Part shown: positions 6,468 to 15,482 of the stretch, piece by piece
Position numbering within the stretch: position 1 is the stretch's first letter
How the letters are laid out: each line of letters opens with the position of its first letter
Assembly (NCBI GenBank): GCA_016869975.1
Contig: VGCZ01000009.1
Span: 1-64,000, forward strand
DNA length: 64,000 nt
Source of the DNA: Alphaproteobacteria bacterium
Lineage (GTDB): Bacteria > Pseudomonadota > Alphaproteobacteria > Reyranellales > Reyranellaceae
Direction of reading: 5' to 3'
Notes under the pieces: generated by a model
Told to the model about the DNA's origin: nothing
Databases searched by the model: none
What the model saw: only the letters and a program-made list of their open reading frames with translations
Program-made: the position numbers and the translations under genes

Positions 6468-7376
6468 ATGGACGCCGACGCAGCCCTCGACCTTTCCGCC
6501 ATTCCACCGATGGCCGACGGCCGAACCGCCGCCGACCACATCGCCGACATCGAGGCCCGGTCACACGCCGAACGCGTGCCCATGGGCAATGGCGGCCGCA
6601 TGATGTGGCACGTCTGGGGTGCCGAGCCGGACAAGCCGATCCTGGTGCTGCTGCACGGTGGCGGCGGATCGTGGCTGCATTGGGTCCGCAACGTGCTGCC
6701 GCTGTCGCGGCACTACGCCCTGTATGTCGCCGACCTGCCGGGTCTGGGCGAGAGCGACTCGCCCGACAACCTGGGCGACGTCTGGTCGGTCACCAACTGC
6801 GCCAAGCACGCGATGGACGCGCTGCTGCCGAAGGATCGGCGCTTCGATATCGCCGGCTTCTCCTTCGGCGGCAATATCGGCTCGCATATCTGCACGCTCT
6901 ACGGCGATCGCGTGCGCAGCATGACGCTGGTCGGCCCGGGTGGCTTCCGCATGAAGCGCCTGGCGCGCGCCGCCCTGACCCGGCTGACTCGCGACATGTC
7001 GGGCGAGACCTTGGTCGCCGAGGCGCGGCGAAACCTCGAAATCCTGATGGTGCACGACCCGAAATCGATCGACCCGATCGCGCTGCACATGCAGGTCGTC
7101 AACTCGCTGCGCGCGCGCACCAAGAGCCGGGGCATCTCCTCGAAGGGTCTGCTCAGCGACGTCGTGCCGACCCTGCGCACGCGGGTGAACGCGATCTGGG
7201 GGGAGTTCGACTCGACGGCCCATCCCTATTTCGAGGAGCGCGAGGTCTTCCTGCGCGCGCATCACCCCGGGATCGACCTGCGCTATATCCCCGGCGGCGG
7301 CCACTGGATCGCGTTCGAGGGTGCCGACGCCTTCAATACGATGCTCCCGGATATGCTGAGCAAGCCGACTGACTAG
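6468..7376 (+). CDS. Alpha/beta-hydrolase fold protein
   Basis: Cytosolic serine hydrolase of 302 residues. The oxyanion region is LLHGGGGSWLHW (61-72) and the nucleophile elbow GFSFGG has Ser132. A C-terminal GGGHWIAFEGADAFN supplies the His, and the acid is probably the Asp in WGEFDSTAHP. The layout resembles MhpC/DmpD-type C-C or ester hydrolases, but the substrate cannot be told. I chose ATG 6468 because the frame upstream of it (from 6387) is not family-like. It meets the deacetylase gene tail to tail with a four-base overlap. Confidence 0.88.
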   Translation: MDADAALDLSAIPPMADGRTAADHIADIEARSHAERVPMGNGGRMMWHVWGAEPDKPILVLLHGGGGSWLHWVRNVLPLSRHYALYVADLPGLGESDSPDNLGDVWSVTNCAKHAMDALLPKDRRFDIAGFSFGGNIGSHICTLYGDRVRSMTLVGPGGFRMKRLARAALTRLTRDMSGETLVAEARRNLEILMVHDPKSIDPIALHMQVVNSLRARTKSRGISSKGLLSDVVPTLRTRVNAIWGEFDSTAHPYFEEREVFLRAHHPGIDLRYIPGGGHWIAFEGADAFNTMLPDMLSKPTD

Positions 7377-8263
7377 GGGACTGTTCCCGCCGGCAACGAC
7401 AGGCAATGCGCGGCGATCGCGCCTGGTGTCGTAATCCATACTTCATCGCGATGGGCGGCGATGTGCGCCAGCGCCCGGCGCAGATGCTTCAACCGATAGG
7501 GCTGGCCCATCAGGTAGCCGTGCAGGGCGATGCCCATGACGAGTGGCTGGCTGTTGGATTGCCGGCGCATCTCGTCGAAATTGTCGACGATCATATCGGC
7601 AAAGATCGTGGCGTCGATCTTGCGCCCGACGATCATCGGGATGTCGTTGAGCTCCTGCGGATAGGGCACGGCGAGGATCGTGCCGCCGTTTCGTACGCGG
7701 AAGCGGATAGGCTGATCGTCCATGCACCAATCCAGCAGGTAGCGATAGCCGGCCTCGGCGAGCAGATCGGGCGTCACGCGGCTTTGCGAGATCCATGGGC
7801 CGAGCCAGCCGGTCGGCGGCGCGCCTTCTTCCCGGGCGATACGCGCGGTCGCCTCGACGATCAGGCCCCGCTCGGCGGCCTCGTCGAGCACGCCCTGGCG
7901 TTCGCTGTTGGTGCGGCCGTGGCCGACGATCTCGTCGCCGCGGGCGCGGTGTGCGGCGATCAGCTGCGGCGAGTAGTCGTACATCGCGCTGTTGACCAGC
8001 GCGGCCGAGGGTAGGGCGTGCTCGTCGAACAGCTCCAGCAGCCGCCAGGCGCCGACGCGGTTGCCGTAGTCGCGCCAGGCGAAGTTCAGCACGTCGGGTT
8101 GCGGCCCGCCCGGCGCCAGCTCGGCGCCCAGGCCCTCGCCGAAGGCGAAATGCTCGAGATTGAGCGCGAGATAGATCGCCAGCCGCTTGCCGCCGGGCCA
8201 GTGGTAGTTCGGCCGGGCGTTGATCGGCACGTAGTCATAGCGGCCATGGGTTGGAAGGCTCAT
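7373..8263 (-). CDS. Polysaccharide deacetylase/PuuE-like allantoinase family protein
   Basis: NodB-homology TIM-barrel hydrolase of 296 residues acting on a C-N bond. Conserved features include WRDYGNRVGAWRLLELFDEH (about 65-84), the metal-site GHGRTNSE (about 123-130), GWLGPWIS (about 156-163) and the C-terminal MGIALHGYLMGQPYR. The N-terminal FAFGEGLG and this layout resemble PuuE-type allantoinases and related amidohydrolases rather than chitin deacetylases. No purine-degradation genes are adjacent, so allantoin as substrate is only a guess. A Bug-type receptor gene starts divergently 77 bases away. Confidence 0.85.
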   Translation of the reverse strand: MSLPTHGRYDYVPINARPNYHWPGGKRLAIYLALNLEHFAFGEGLGAELAPGGPQPDVLNFAWRDYGNRVGAWRLLELFDEHALPSAALVNSAMYDYSPQLIAAHRARGDEIVGHGRTNSERQGVLDEAAERGLIVEATARIAREEGAPPTGWLGPWISQSRVTPDLLAEAGYRYLLDWCMDDQPIRFRVRNGGTILAVPYPQELNDIPMIVGRKIDATIFADMIVDNFDEMRRQSNSQPLVMGIALHGYLMGQPYRLKHLRRALAHIAAHRDEVWITTPGAIAAHCLSLPAGTVP

Positions 8264-8340
8264 CGCCCATCTTCATAGCACGCGCCGTGCCTTGGCATGT
8301 CGGTTGCTACCGGGTGGTCAACCATCGACGGAGAGTCGCC

Positions 8341-9321
8341 ATGAAGACCACGCGCCGTATGCTGATCGCCACCGCCGCCGCGACGCTCGCCTTGCCGGCG
8401 GCGGCGCGTGCCAACGCCTGGCCGAGCAAGCCGATCCGGCTGATCGCGACCTTTCCGCCGGGTGGCTTGGCCGACACGATCTGTCGGGTGATGGCACCCA
8501 AGTACAGCGAGCTCCTGGGCCAGCAGGTTCTCGTCGACAACCGGCCCGGTGCGGGTGGCACTTTGGGCGCCGATCTGGTCGCGAAAGCGCCGCCGGATGG
8601 TTACACGCTGGTCATGTCGCACGCCTCGCCGCACGGCGTGGCGCCCGGTATCTATCCCAAGCTGCCATACGATCCGATCGCCGATTTCTCGCACCTCACG
8701 CTGATCGGCGATGCGCCCAACATCTTCATGGTGCCGCCGGAGTCGCCCTTCAAGACCCTGGCCGACTTCGTCGCCGCGGTGAAGGCCAAGCCCGGCGAGA
8801 TCGCTTTCGGCAGCTCCGGCGTGGGCTCGACGACGCATCTGATGGGCGAGAATTTTGGCCAGCTGATCGGTGCCAAGCTCAAGCATGTACCCTATCGCGG
8901 CTCGGCCCCGTCGCTGGCAGACATGTGGGCGGGAGTCATTCCCTCGATGTTCGACCCGATCACCACCAACGTCGGTCACATGCGGGCAGGCAAGATCAAG
9001 GTGCTGGCGATCAGCACCGCCAAGCGCATCGCGCCGTTCCCCGATGTGCCGACCTTCGCCGAGCAGGGCTTTGCCAAGATGACGACCTCGACCTGGGTCG
9101 GCCTGTCGGGCCCCAAGGGCATGCCCGCCGATATCCAGGCGAAGCTCTACGAGGCGACGATGAAAGTCGTGGCCATGCCCGACGTGCGGGCGCGTTTCGA
9201 CGAGCTGGCGCTGTTCCTGCCCGAGAAGCCGATGGCGCCCAAGGAGTTCTCGGCCTTCATCGCGGAGTTCGTGGGTATCTGGACCAAGGTCAGCAAGGCC
9301 GCCAACGTCCAGGTCGAGTAG
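8341..9321 (+). CDS. Bug-family tripartite tricarboxylate transporter receptor
   Basis: Periplasmic solute-binding protein of 326 residues. A twin-Arg signal peptide (MKTTRRMLIATAAATLALPA, cleavage near ARA-N) is followed by the family hallmark WPSKPIRLIATFPPGG, the phosphate-loop-like NRPGAGGTLGADLVAKAPPD and GVGSTTHLMGE. The RBS GGAGAG precedes ATG 8341; the longer frame from 8251 lacks a signal. No TctA/TctB permease genes are nearby, so it is an orphan receptor, common in this family. The ligand is probably a small carboxylate. Confidence 0.93.
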   Translation: MKTTRRMLIATAAATLALPAAARANAWPSKPIRLIATFPPGGLADTICRVMAPKYSELLGQQVLVDNRPGAGGTLGADLVAKAPPDGYTLVMSHASPHGVAPGIYPKLPYDPIADFSHLTLIGDAPNIFMVPPESPFKTLADFVAAVKAKPGEIAFGSSGVGSTTHLMGENFGQLIGAKLKHVPYRGSAPSLADMWAGVIPSMFDPITTNVGHMRAGKIKVLAISTAKRIAPFPDVPTFAEQGFAKMTTSTWVGLSGPKGMPADIQAKLYEATMKVVAMPDVRARFDELALFLPEKPMAPKEFSAFIAEFVGIWTKVSKAANVQVE

Positions 9322-9327
9322 TCCGCT

Positions 9328-10068
9328 TCAGCCGGCGAGCCAACCGCCGTCGACCGGCAGCTCGACGCCGGTGACGAAGGCCGATTCGTCGCTGGCGAGG
9401 TAGAGCGCGGCCGAGGCGATATCGCGGACATCGCCGAAGCGCCCCATGGGATGACGCGCCAGTGAGCGCGCACGAGCGGCGTCGGGGTCGGGCTGGCGGC
9501 CGAAGGAACGACGCAGCAGCGGCGTGTCGGTGGCGCCGGGTAGCACCGTGTTGCAGCGGATGCCCTTATCGACATAGTCGAGCGCCACTGATTTGGTCAG
9601 CGCGACGACGGCGCCTTTCGATGTGACATAGGCGGCATTGCCCCGGCCGCCGGCGCGCGCGAGCTGCGACGCGATGGTGACGATCGAACCGCGGCCGTTC
9701 GCCGTCATCGGGCGCAGGCACTCGCGGATCCACAGGAAGGTGCCCGTGACGTTGACCGCCTGCACGGTGTTCCAGTCGGTCAGCGATGTGTCGAGCGCCG
9801 GTTTGCCGAGCGAGATGCCGGCGGCGGTGACGAGGACGTCGACAGTGCCGCATTGCTCGACGCAGGTCCGCGCCTGCGCCTCGTCGGTCACCTCGGCGAC
9901 GAAGGGGCGGGCATGACCGCCCAGCTCGGCGGCCAGCGCGGTGACGCCCGCCGCGTCGCGATCGACCAGCGTGACGCGCGCGCCTTCGGCCACGAAGAGC
10001 CGCGCCGTCGCTGCGCCGATGCCCGAGGCCGCCCCGGTGATGATCGCCGTCCTGTCCTTCAGTCGCAT
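9328..10068 (-). CDS. Short-chain dehydrogenase/reductase (SDR)
   Basis: NAD(P)-dependent oxidoreductase of 246 residues, classical SDR length. The Rossmann motif TGAASGIG is at 11-18, VDRD at the end of beta-2 suggests NAD(H), and the active site is IASQ plus AYVTSKG (YxxxK). The C-terminal PVDGGWLAG closes the fold. I took ATG 10068, preceded by GGAGGG, rather than the in-frame ATG 30 bases upstream. It is divergent from the aminotransferase gene. The alcohol substrate is unknown. Confidence 0.92.
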   Translation of the reverse strand: MRLKDRTAIITGAASGIGAATARLFVAEGARVTLVDRDAAGVTALAAELGGHARPFVAEVTDEAQARTCVEQCGTVDVLVTAAGISLGKPALDTSLTDWNTVQAVNVTGTFLWIRECLRPMTANGRGSIVTIASQLARAGGRGNAAYVTSKGAVVALTKSVALDYVDKGIRCNTVLPGATDTPLLRRSFGRQPDPDAARARSLARHPMGRFGDVRDIASAALYLASDESAFVTGVELPVDGGWLAG

Positions 10069-10135
10069 GGGACCCTCCACTGGCGGCGAGCCTAGCACCC
10101 TGTTCGCGCGGGCGGGGATCGGCTATCAGCGCGGG

Positions 10136-11308
10136 ATGTCCTATGTGCTCAGCCCCGCCGTCACCGGCATCGAGGCGGCGCCGATCGCCGCCGTGCGCGC
10201 CCTGATCGCCGGCCGCTCGTTTCCCGCCGACAGGCCGCTGATCGATCTGACCCAGGCCGCGCCCGGCTACCCGCCACCGGCGGAGCTGACCGATCATCTC
10301 GCCCGTCGCCTCGCCGATCCGGCGATCCATCGCTACGGCGATATCCTGGGTGTGCCGGCGCTGCGCGAGGCCTACGCAGAGCATCTCGGCGCCTTTCATC
10401 GTACGACGATCAAACCATCGCAGGTGGCGATCACCGCCGGCTGCAACCAGGCCTTCTGCGCGGCGATGATGGCGCTGGCCTCGGCCGGCGACTCGGTGCT
10501 GCTGCCGCGCCCGCATTACTTCAACCACGCCATGTGGCTGCGCATGCTGGGTGTCCGCCCGGTGCCGCTCGACTTCCGCGACGGCAGCGGCGCGGTGCCC
10601 GATCCGGCCGACGCCGAGGCGCTGATCGATCGGACGACGCGCGCCATCGTGCTGGTGAGTCCCAACAACCCCAGCGGCGCGACGTATCCGCCTGCGGTGA
10701 TCGAGGCGTTCTATGCGCTCGCCAAGCGCCGCCGCATCGCGTTGGTGCTCGACGAAACCTACAAGGATTTCTTGCCTGACACGACACGCCCGCATCGGAT
10801 CTTCGACGATCCGGATTGGCCGCAAACGCTGATCCACCTCTACAGCTTCTCCAAGGTCTACGCGCTGCCCGGCCACCGGGTCGGCGCCTTGACCGCCGGC
10901 CCGGCGGCGCTGGCCGAGATCGAGAAGGTGATGGACTGCGTCGCGATCTGCGCGCCGCGGCCGGGCCAGGAGGCGGCGCTCTACGGGCTGCGGCACCTCG
11001 CGGGCTGGGCGCGCGAGCGGATCGCCGCGGTGGTGGCGCGTGGCCGCGCATTCGGCGATCTCGTCGCGCGCTCGAACCGCTGGCGGCTGGTCAGCCTGGG
11101 CGCCTACTTCGCCTATCTCGAGCATCCTTTCGCCGGGGCGCCGGCGATGGATGTCGTACGCCGTCTGGCCGATGCGCAGCATCTCCTGCTGCTGCCCGGC
11201 ACGACCTTCGGCGAAGGACAGGAGCGTTTCGTGCGTCTCGCCTACGCCAACGTCGTCGACGACGTCATTCCCGACGTCGTGGCGCGGCTCGACGAGGCGG
11301 CGCGATAG
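10136..11308 (+). CDS. Class I/II PLP-dependent aminotransferase
   Basis: Fold-type I aminotransferase of 390 residues. Visible features are the small-domain QAAPGYPPP (40-48), RYGDILGVPALREAY (66-80), the PLP-contact AGCNQAF (101-107), SPNNPSG (175-181) with its Asn, DETYKDF (206-212) and the Schiff-base Lys240 in SFSKVYALPGHR. ATG 10136 starts the conserved region; longer frames overlap the divergent SDR. An alpha/beta-hydrolase follows after 16 bases, probably in one transcript. The amino-acid substrate is not evident. Confidence 0.92.
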   Translation: MSYVLSPAVTGIEAAPIAAVRALIAGRSFPADRPLIDLTQAAPGYPPPAELTDHLARRLADPAIHRYGDILGVPALREAYAEHLGAFHRTTIKPSQVAITAGCNQAFCAAMMALASAGDSVLLPRPHYFNHAMWLRMLGVRPVPLDFRDGSGAVPDPADAEALIDRTTRAIVLVSPNNPSGATYPPAVIEAFYALAKRRRIALVLDETYKDFLPDTTRPHRIFDDPDWPQTLIHLYSFSKVYALPGHRVGALTAGPAALAEIEKVMDCVAICAPRPGQEAALYGLRHLAGWARERIAAVVARGRAFGDLVARSNRWRLVSLGAYFAYLEHPFAGAPAMDVVRRLADAQHLLLLPGTTFGEGQERFVRLAYANVVDDVIPDVVARLDEAAR

Positions 11309-11324
11309 GCAAGGGGAGGGAGCG

Positions 11325-12173
11325 ATGCCGTACATCACCTGCGACGACGGCGTGAAGCTGTACTACGAGGAGGCCGGCAGCGGCACGCCGCTGGTCTTCG
11401 TGCACGAATACGCCGGCGACTGGCGCGCCTGGGAGCCGCAGATGCGCTTCTTCGCGCGCAAGCACCGCTGCATCACCTACTCGTTCCGCGGCTACGCGCC
11501 GTCGGACATTCCCGACGATCCCGCCAAGTACGGCCAGGACCGCGTCGTCGAGGACATACGCTGCGTGCTCGACGGGCTGAACATCGACAAGGCGCATATC
11601 TGCGGCCTGTCGATGGGCGGCTTCGCGGCGGCGCATTTCGCCCGCGTGCACGCCAAGCGCGCGCTGTCCGCCGCGATCTGTGGCTGCGGCTTCGGCTCGG
11701 AGAAGCACCTGCACGCCGCCTTCGCCGCCGAGTCCCGGGCCAACGGCGAGAAGATCCGCAAGATCGGCCAGGCCGCCTTCGCCGCCGATTATGGCAAGGG
11801 GCCCAGCCGCCGCCGCTATCATCAGAAGGACCCGCGCGGCCACGCCGCGTTCATGGAGGAGTTCGCCAGCCACGATCCGATCGGCGCGGCGCACACCGTG
11901 TCGGAGTTCCAGGGCAAGCGTCCGTCGCTGTGGGATTTCGAAGCGGAGTGGAAGGCCTGCATGGTGCCGTCGCTGATCGTCGCCGGCGACGAGGACGATC
12001 TGGTGCTGCAGCCCAGCCTCTATTTGAAGCAGGTGATGGGCAATGCCGGGCTGCTGGTGATGCCCAAGACCGGTCACGCCGTGAACCTCGAGGAGCCCGA
12101 CGCTTTCAACCGCGCGATCTGGGACTTCATCACCCTGGTCGAAGCCGGCCGCTGGACGCCGCGCGAGGCTTAG
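11325..12173 (+). CDS. Alpha/beta-hydrolase fold protein
   Basis: Serine hydrolase of 282 residues. It begins directly in the fold (MPYITCDDGVKLYYEEAGSG), has an oxyanion region FVHEYAGD (25-32), nucleophile Ser96 in CGLSMGGF, Asp in AGDEDD and the catalytic His in KTGHAVNLEEP. The RBS AGGGGAGGG lies before ATG 11325. It resembles 3-oxoadipate enol-lactonase and haloalkane-type hydrolases, but the real substrate is unknown. It follows the aminotransferase closely and may act in the same pathway. Confidence 0.9.
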   Translation: MPYITCDDGVKLYYEEAGSGTPLVFVHEYAGDWRAWEPQMRFFARKHRCITYSFRGYAPSDIPDDPAKYGQDRVVEDIRCVLDGLNIDKAHICGLSMGGFAAAHFARVHAKRALSAAICGCGFGSEKHLHAAFAAESRANGEKIRKIGQAAFAADYGKGPSRRRYHQKDPRGHAAFMEEFASHDPIGAAHTVSEFQGKRPSLWDFEAEWKACMVPSLIVAGDEDDLVLQPSLYLKQVMGNAGLLVMPKTGHAVNLEEPDAFNRAIWDFITLVEAGRWTPREA

Positions 12174-12234
12174 GCCGGCTTATCCGAGCATGAGAAGCAC
12201 AAGATCGACGCCGTCGACCTCCCGGGGCTATATG

Positions 12235-12248
12235 AGTGCATATGCACT
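12235..12248. promoter_or_regulatory. Perfect 14-bp palindrome AGTGCATATGCACT, possible operator
   Basis: The palindrome is centred between the alpha/beta-hydrolase stop and the thioesterase RBS, 18 bases before ATG 12266. AT-rich centre and perfect symmetry fit a homodimeric repressor site covering the translation or transcription start region. No regulator gene is adjacent. Confidence 0.4.
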
Positions 12249-12265
12249 TATCTGGAGACGATCCG

Positions 12266-12784
12266 ATGTCCGCGTGGAGAGAAGAAGTCGAGGCCAACAA
12301 GCGGCGCCTGGCGCCGCCGGGGCCGCTGCCGCTGGCGGAAATCGCCGATTGGCCGGGTGAGCGGATCTTCGCCGCCATCGGCGCGGGCGAGTTGCCGTCG
12401 CCGCAATTCGCCGTCGCCGCGGGCATCCATCCGATCGAGGTCGGAGGCGGACGCGCCGTGTTCCAGGGTGATCCGGCCGAGGCGTTCCGCAACATCATGG
12501 GCGCGGCGCATGGCGGCTGGATCGCCACCTTGCTCGACACGGCGTTGGCCGTGGCTGTGCACGCCACCTTGCCGCCACGCATGATCGCCACGACGGTCGA
12601 AATGAAAGTGAACTACGTCGCCGCGGTCACCGAGAAGACAGGACCGGTGCGCGCCATCGCCAACGTGCTGTCATCGGGCCGCGCGCTCGCGACCGCGGAG
12701 GCCAAGCTGGTCGATGAGGCCGGCCGCCTCTACGCGCATGCGACCGAAACCGTGGCGATCGTGCCCGTACGGGCGCCACACTGA
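12266..12784 (+). CDS. PaaI-type hotdog-fold thioesterase
   Basis: Acyl-CoA thioesterase of 172 residues. The hotdog signature NIMGAAHGGWIATLLDTALA near 76-95 contains the HGG and Asp of the PaaI/YdiI type. It is followed by TTVEMKVNYVAAV and a strand-rich C-terminus. I chose ATG 12266 with GGAG nine bases upstream; a GTG at 12236 is in frame but lies inside the palindrome. It probably hydrolyses aromatic or medium acyl-CoA esters. It is not obviously tied to its neighbours. Confidence 0.88.
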   Translation: MSAWREEVEANKRRLAPPGPLPLAEIADWPGERIFAAIGAGELPSPQFAVAAGIHPIEVGGGRAVFQGDPAEAFRNIMGAAHGGWIATLLDTALAVAVHATLPPRMIATTVEMKVNYVAAVTEKTGPVRAIANVLSSGRALATAEAKLVDEAGRLYAHATETVAIVPVRAPH

Positions 12785-13082
12785 AACTTGCAGCGGCCAG
12801 CGCGGAGGAAGGCGCGGCTGGAGTTTGGGCTCGAGCGAACGGTGTCGTGCCGCGCTTCCGCATGTACCGGCAGGCGAGGAGTCCTATGCCGGTACGGTGC
12901 TTGGACAGGATGGAAAGGAAGGGAAGGAAGGGAAGGGAAAGGAAGGGAATGGTATTCCGCCGGAGGCGGCGGCGTCTGGCGCCGCGTCGGTCGCTGACGC
13001 TTGGCTGCCGCAAGAGAAGACCCCTGATGCGGCGACCGTCGTCTTTCGCCAGCGGCCACGGTGACTCCGTCGCGTGACCGAC
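12785..13082. other. Intergenic stretch with a stem-loop and a purine-only tract
   Basis: No gene is supported. GTACCGGCA (12864-12872) pairs with TGCCGGTAC (12887-12895), a perfect nine-base stem. Just after it, 12912-12949 is an almost pure GGAA/GGGAA purine run on the plus strand. The stretch lies between the thioesterase and the phosphatase, which converge here, so a transcription-ending role is possible, though there is no U-tract. Confidence 0.6.
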
Positions 13083-13730
13083 CTAAGCGGCGCCCAGTTT
13101 CTGCTCGACCGGCGCCGGCTGCATCAGCGGCGTGACGGACCAGTCCTTGCCCTTGCGCTCGAAGGCGAGCGGCAGGCCGTTGGTCGTGAGCTCGTGCGGC
13201 AGGGCGACATCGAGCGCCCCGGTCAGCACGCGCAGCACGCCGCCATGGCTCACCAGCAGCGGCATCGGCCCGTTATTGGCCAGCAACTCGGCGACGCCGG
13301 TCAGGGTGCGCTCGATGAAGCCGTGCATGGTCTCGCCGTTGGGCGGGTTGACGCGCCAGTCGAGACCCGCGCTGGGCGTGCCAATGAAGTCGCCGAAATA
13401 ACGCTCGCGCAGGCAGCGGCGCAGCCACACCGGCCGGCCGGTGAGGTCGGCGACGCGGCCGGCGGTCAGCCAGGCGCGCGCCATGTCGCTGGCGTAGATC
13501 AGGTCGAAGGCGTGGTCGCGCAGCACTTTGGCGGCGATGTCGGCGTCGACGAATCCCTCGGTCGCCAGCGGGATGTCCGGGTGCTGGTAGAGGCCGCCGA
13601 TGTTGCCCGGCGTGCGGCCGTGACGCACAAAGAAGAAGCGGTCGCGGCCGATGCTGACGCCGTGGTCGCGTGCGGCAGCGCGCAACGCCAGCTGGCCGGC
13701 GTCATTCTCGTGGGCGGCTGAGGTGCTCAT
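13083..13730 (-). CDS. Histidine phosphatase (phosphoglycerate-mutase-like) family protein
   Basis: Cytosolic phosphatase or mutase of 215 residues. The phospho-His motif FFVRHGRTPGNIGG has His37, the second-half Arg/Glu segment RERYFGDF follows, and the second catalytic His is in LVSHGGVLRVL. The N-terminal 30 residues precede the domain and are not conserved in pattern. The enzyme could act on phospho-sugars or small phosphoesters; the sequence does not decide. It is followed on the same strand, 54 bases upstream, by an acyl-CoA dehydrogenase, with no functional link. Confidence 0.88.
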   Translation of the reverse strand: MSTSAAHENDAGQLALRAAARDHGVSIGRDRFFFVRHGRTPGNIGGLYQHPDIPLATEGFVDADIAAKVLRDHAFDLIYASDMARAWLTAGRVADLTGRPVWLRRCLRERYFGDFIGTPSAGLDWRVNPPNGETMHGFIERTLTGVAELLANNGPMPLLVSHGGVLRVLTGALDVALPHELTTNGLPLAFERKGKDWSVTPLMQPAPVEQKLGAA

Positions 13731-13784
13731 GTCGAGGCGGTTCCTGCGGAAACGGAGGGACGGGGTCAGCCCACCCTAGCACGC

Positions 13785-14948
13785 TCAGCCATGCAGGCGC
13801 TTGGCGACTTCCTCGAGCATCACTTCTGTTGCACCGCCGCCGATCGACTGCACCCGCGCGTCGCGCACCATGCGCTCGATCGCGGTTTCGCGGATATAGC
13901 CCATGCCGCCGTGGAATTGCTGGCAGGCGTACATCACCTCGTTGACCAGCTCGCCGCACAGCGCCTTGACCATCGAGACTTCCGTGACACATTCGCGACC
14001 CTGCGCGTCGAGCCAGCCGGTGTGATGGACGAATTGCTGCGCCGCGGCCACGCGTGCCGCCAGCATCGAGAGCCGCTGGCGGATTGCCTGCTTTTCCCAC
14101 AGCGGCGCGCCAAAGGCTTGGCGCGTCTGGACGTGCTGCAGGGTGATCGCCAACGCCGCCTCGGCCTCGCCCATGGCCTGTGCGCCCAGCACCAGCCGCT
14201 CGTTCTGGAAGTTCTTCATAACCGCGTAAAAGCCGCGGTTCTCCTCGCCCAGCAGGTTCTCCGCCGGTACGTGGGCGTCCTCGAATACCAGCTCGGCGGT
14301 GTCCGACGACAGCCAGCCGGTCTTCCTCAGCGCCCGGCCGACCGAGAAGCCCGGCGTGTCTTTCGGCAGGATGAACATCGAGATGCCGGCCGAGCCGCGC
14401 GCCCGCGTGTCGGTCTTGGCGGCGACGAAATAGACATCGGCGTGCACGCCGTTGGTGATGAACATCTTGCTGCCGTTGAGCACGTAGTGGCCGCCCTCGC
14501 GCCGCGCCGTGGTGCGGATGCCCTTCACGTCGGAGCCGGCGCCGGGCTCGGTCACGGCGACAGCCGTGATCGTCCGGCCGGCGACGATATCGGGCATCAG
14601 CCGGGCGATCTGATCAGGCGTGCCGGCGTTCATCAGATGCGGCGAGGCCATGTCGGTATGCACCAGCACGGTGATGGCGAAGCCGCCGAAGGTCGACTTG
14701 CCGAGCTCCTCCGCCAGCACCACGCTGCCCAGCGAATCCATCGCCGCACCGCCAAAGCGCTCGGGGTAGCGGATGCCGAGAAAACCCAGCTCGCCCATGC
14801 GCCGCAGTACATCGCGCGGCACGAAGCCGTCCTCCTCCCATTTCTCCGCTTTCGGTTTCACCTCCTCGTCGATGAAGCGGCGCAACTGGTCGCGCAGCAT
14901 CTCGTGTTCTTCACGGAAGATCGGCGAGGCGGGGGTGTTGTTGGGCAT
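13785..14948 (-). CDS. Acyl-CoA dehydrogenase
   Basis: FAD-dependent alpha,beta-dehydrogenase of 387 residues, the normal length. The N-terminal helical domain (FREEHEMLRDQLRRFIDEEV) is followed by the beta-domain with VAVTEPGAGSDVKGIRTTA and the C-terminal helices with FHGGMGYIRETAIERMVRDA and SIGGGATEVM. It oxidises an acyl-CoA, passing electrons to ETF. It lies divergent from the MaoC-lyase genes across 81 bases, and the three together suggest breakdown of a short branched or dicarboxylic acid, which is inference. Confidence 0.94.
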   Translation of the reverse strand: MPNNTPASPIFREEHEMLRDQLRRFIDEEVKPKAEKWEEDGFVPRDVLRRMGELGFLGIRYPERFGGAAMDSLGSVVLAEELGKSTFGGFAITVLVHTDMASPHLMNAGTPDQIARLMPDIVAGRTITAVAVTEPGAGSDVKGIRTTARREGGHYVLNGSKMFITNGVHADVYFVAAKTDTRARGSAGISMFILPKDTPGFSVGRALRKTGWLSSDTAELVFEDAHVPAENLLGEENRGFYAVMKNFQNERLVLGAQAMGEAEAALAITLQHVQTRQAFGAPLWEKQAIRQRLSMLAARVAAAQQFVHHTGWLDAQGRECVTEVSMVKALCGELVNEVMYACQQFHGGMGYIRETAIERMVRDARVQSIGGGATEVMLEEVAKRLHG

Positions 14949-15029
14949 GGTTGCTCTGCGATCCGGCCGGCTTGACGACGCCGGACATAACCCGCCAGCT
15001 TCGATGCCTCAACAGGCGTGGAGGAACGC

Positions 15030-15482
15030 GTGGCCGGGCTGTGGTTCGAGGAATTCAAGGAGGGCATGGTCTTCGACCATGCCTGGACGCGCACGGTGAC
15101 CGAAATGGACAACGTGCTGTTCAGCTCGCTGACCATGAACGTGCAGCCGTTGCACCTCGACGAGGAGTTCGCGTCCAAGACCGAGTTCGGCCAGCGTATC
15201 GTCAACAGCCTGTTCACGTTGGGCCTGATGATCGGCATCACGGTCAATGACACGACGATCGGTACCACGATCGGCAATCTCGGTATGACCGACACGCGCT
15301 TTCCCAAGCCGGTGTTCCATGGCGACACCTTGCGCGTGCAGACCAAGATCGTCGGGCTGCGCGAGAGCAAGTCGCGACCCAATGCCGGCATCGTCGAGTT
15401 CGAGCACCGCGCTTTCAACCAGCGCAACGAAGAGGTCGCCTATTGCCGGCGCCAGGCGCTGATGCGGCGCAAACCGACATGA
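15030..15482 (+). CDS. MaoC-like acyl-CoA dehydratase/hydratase
   Basis: Hotdog-fold hydratase of 150 residues. It starts [20 protein letters not shown], typical of the family, and carries [20 protein letters not shown] at the position of the Asp-His hydratase site. I chose GTG 15030 because GGAGGA sits just before it and the protein then begins at the conserved MAGL; GTG 15018 is an alternative. Its stop overlaps the lyase start as ATGA, so the two are translationally coupled. A substrate such as itaconyl- or mesaconyl-CoA is possible but not shown. Confidence 0.9.
   Translation: MAGLWFEEFKEGMVFDHAWTRTVTEMDNVLFSSLTMNVQPLHLDEEFASKTEFGQRIVNSLFTLGLMIGITVNDTTIGTTIGNLGMTDTRFPKPVFHGDTLRVQTKIVGLRESKSRPNAGIVEFEHRAFNQRNEEVAYCRRQALMRRKPT

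Noticed and set aside
9566-11338. 590-residue minus-strand frame
   Set aside because: It is the antisense of the aminotransferase fused to an out-of-frame reading of the SDR, rich in Arg, His, Gly and Ala as expected for a shadow in GC-rich DNA.
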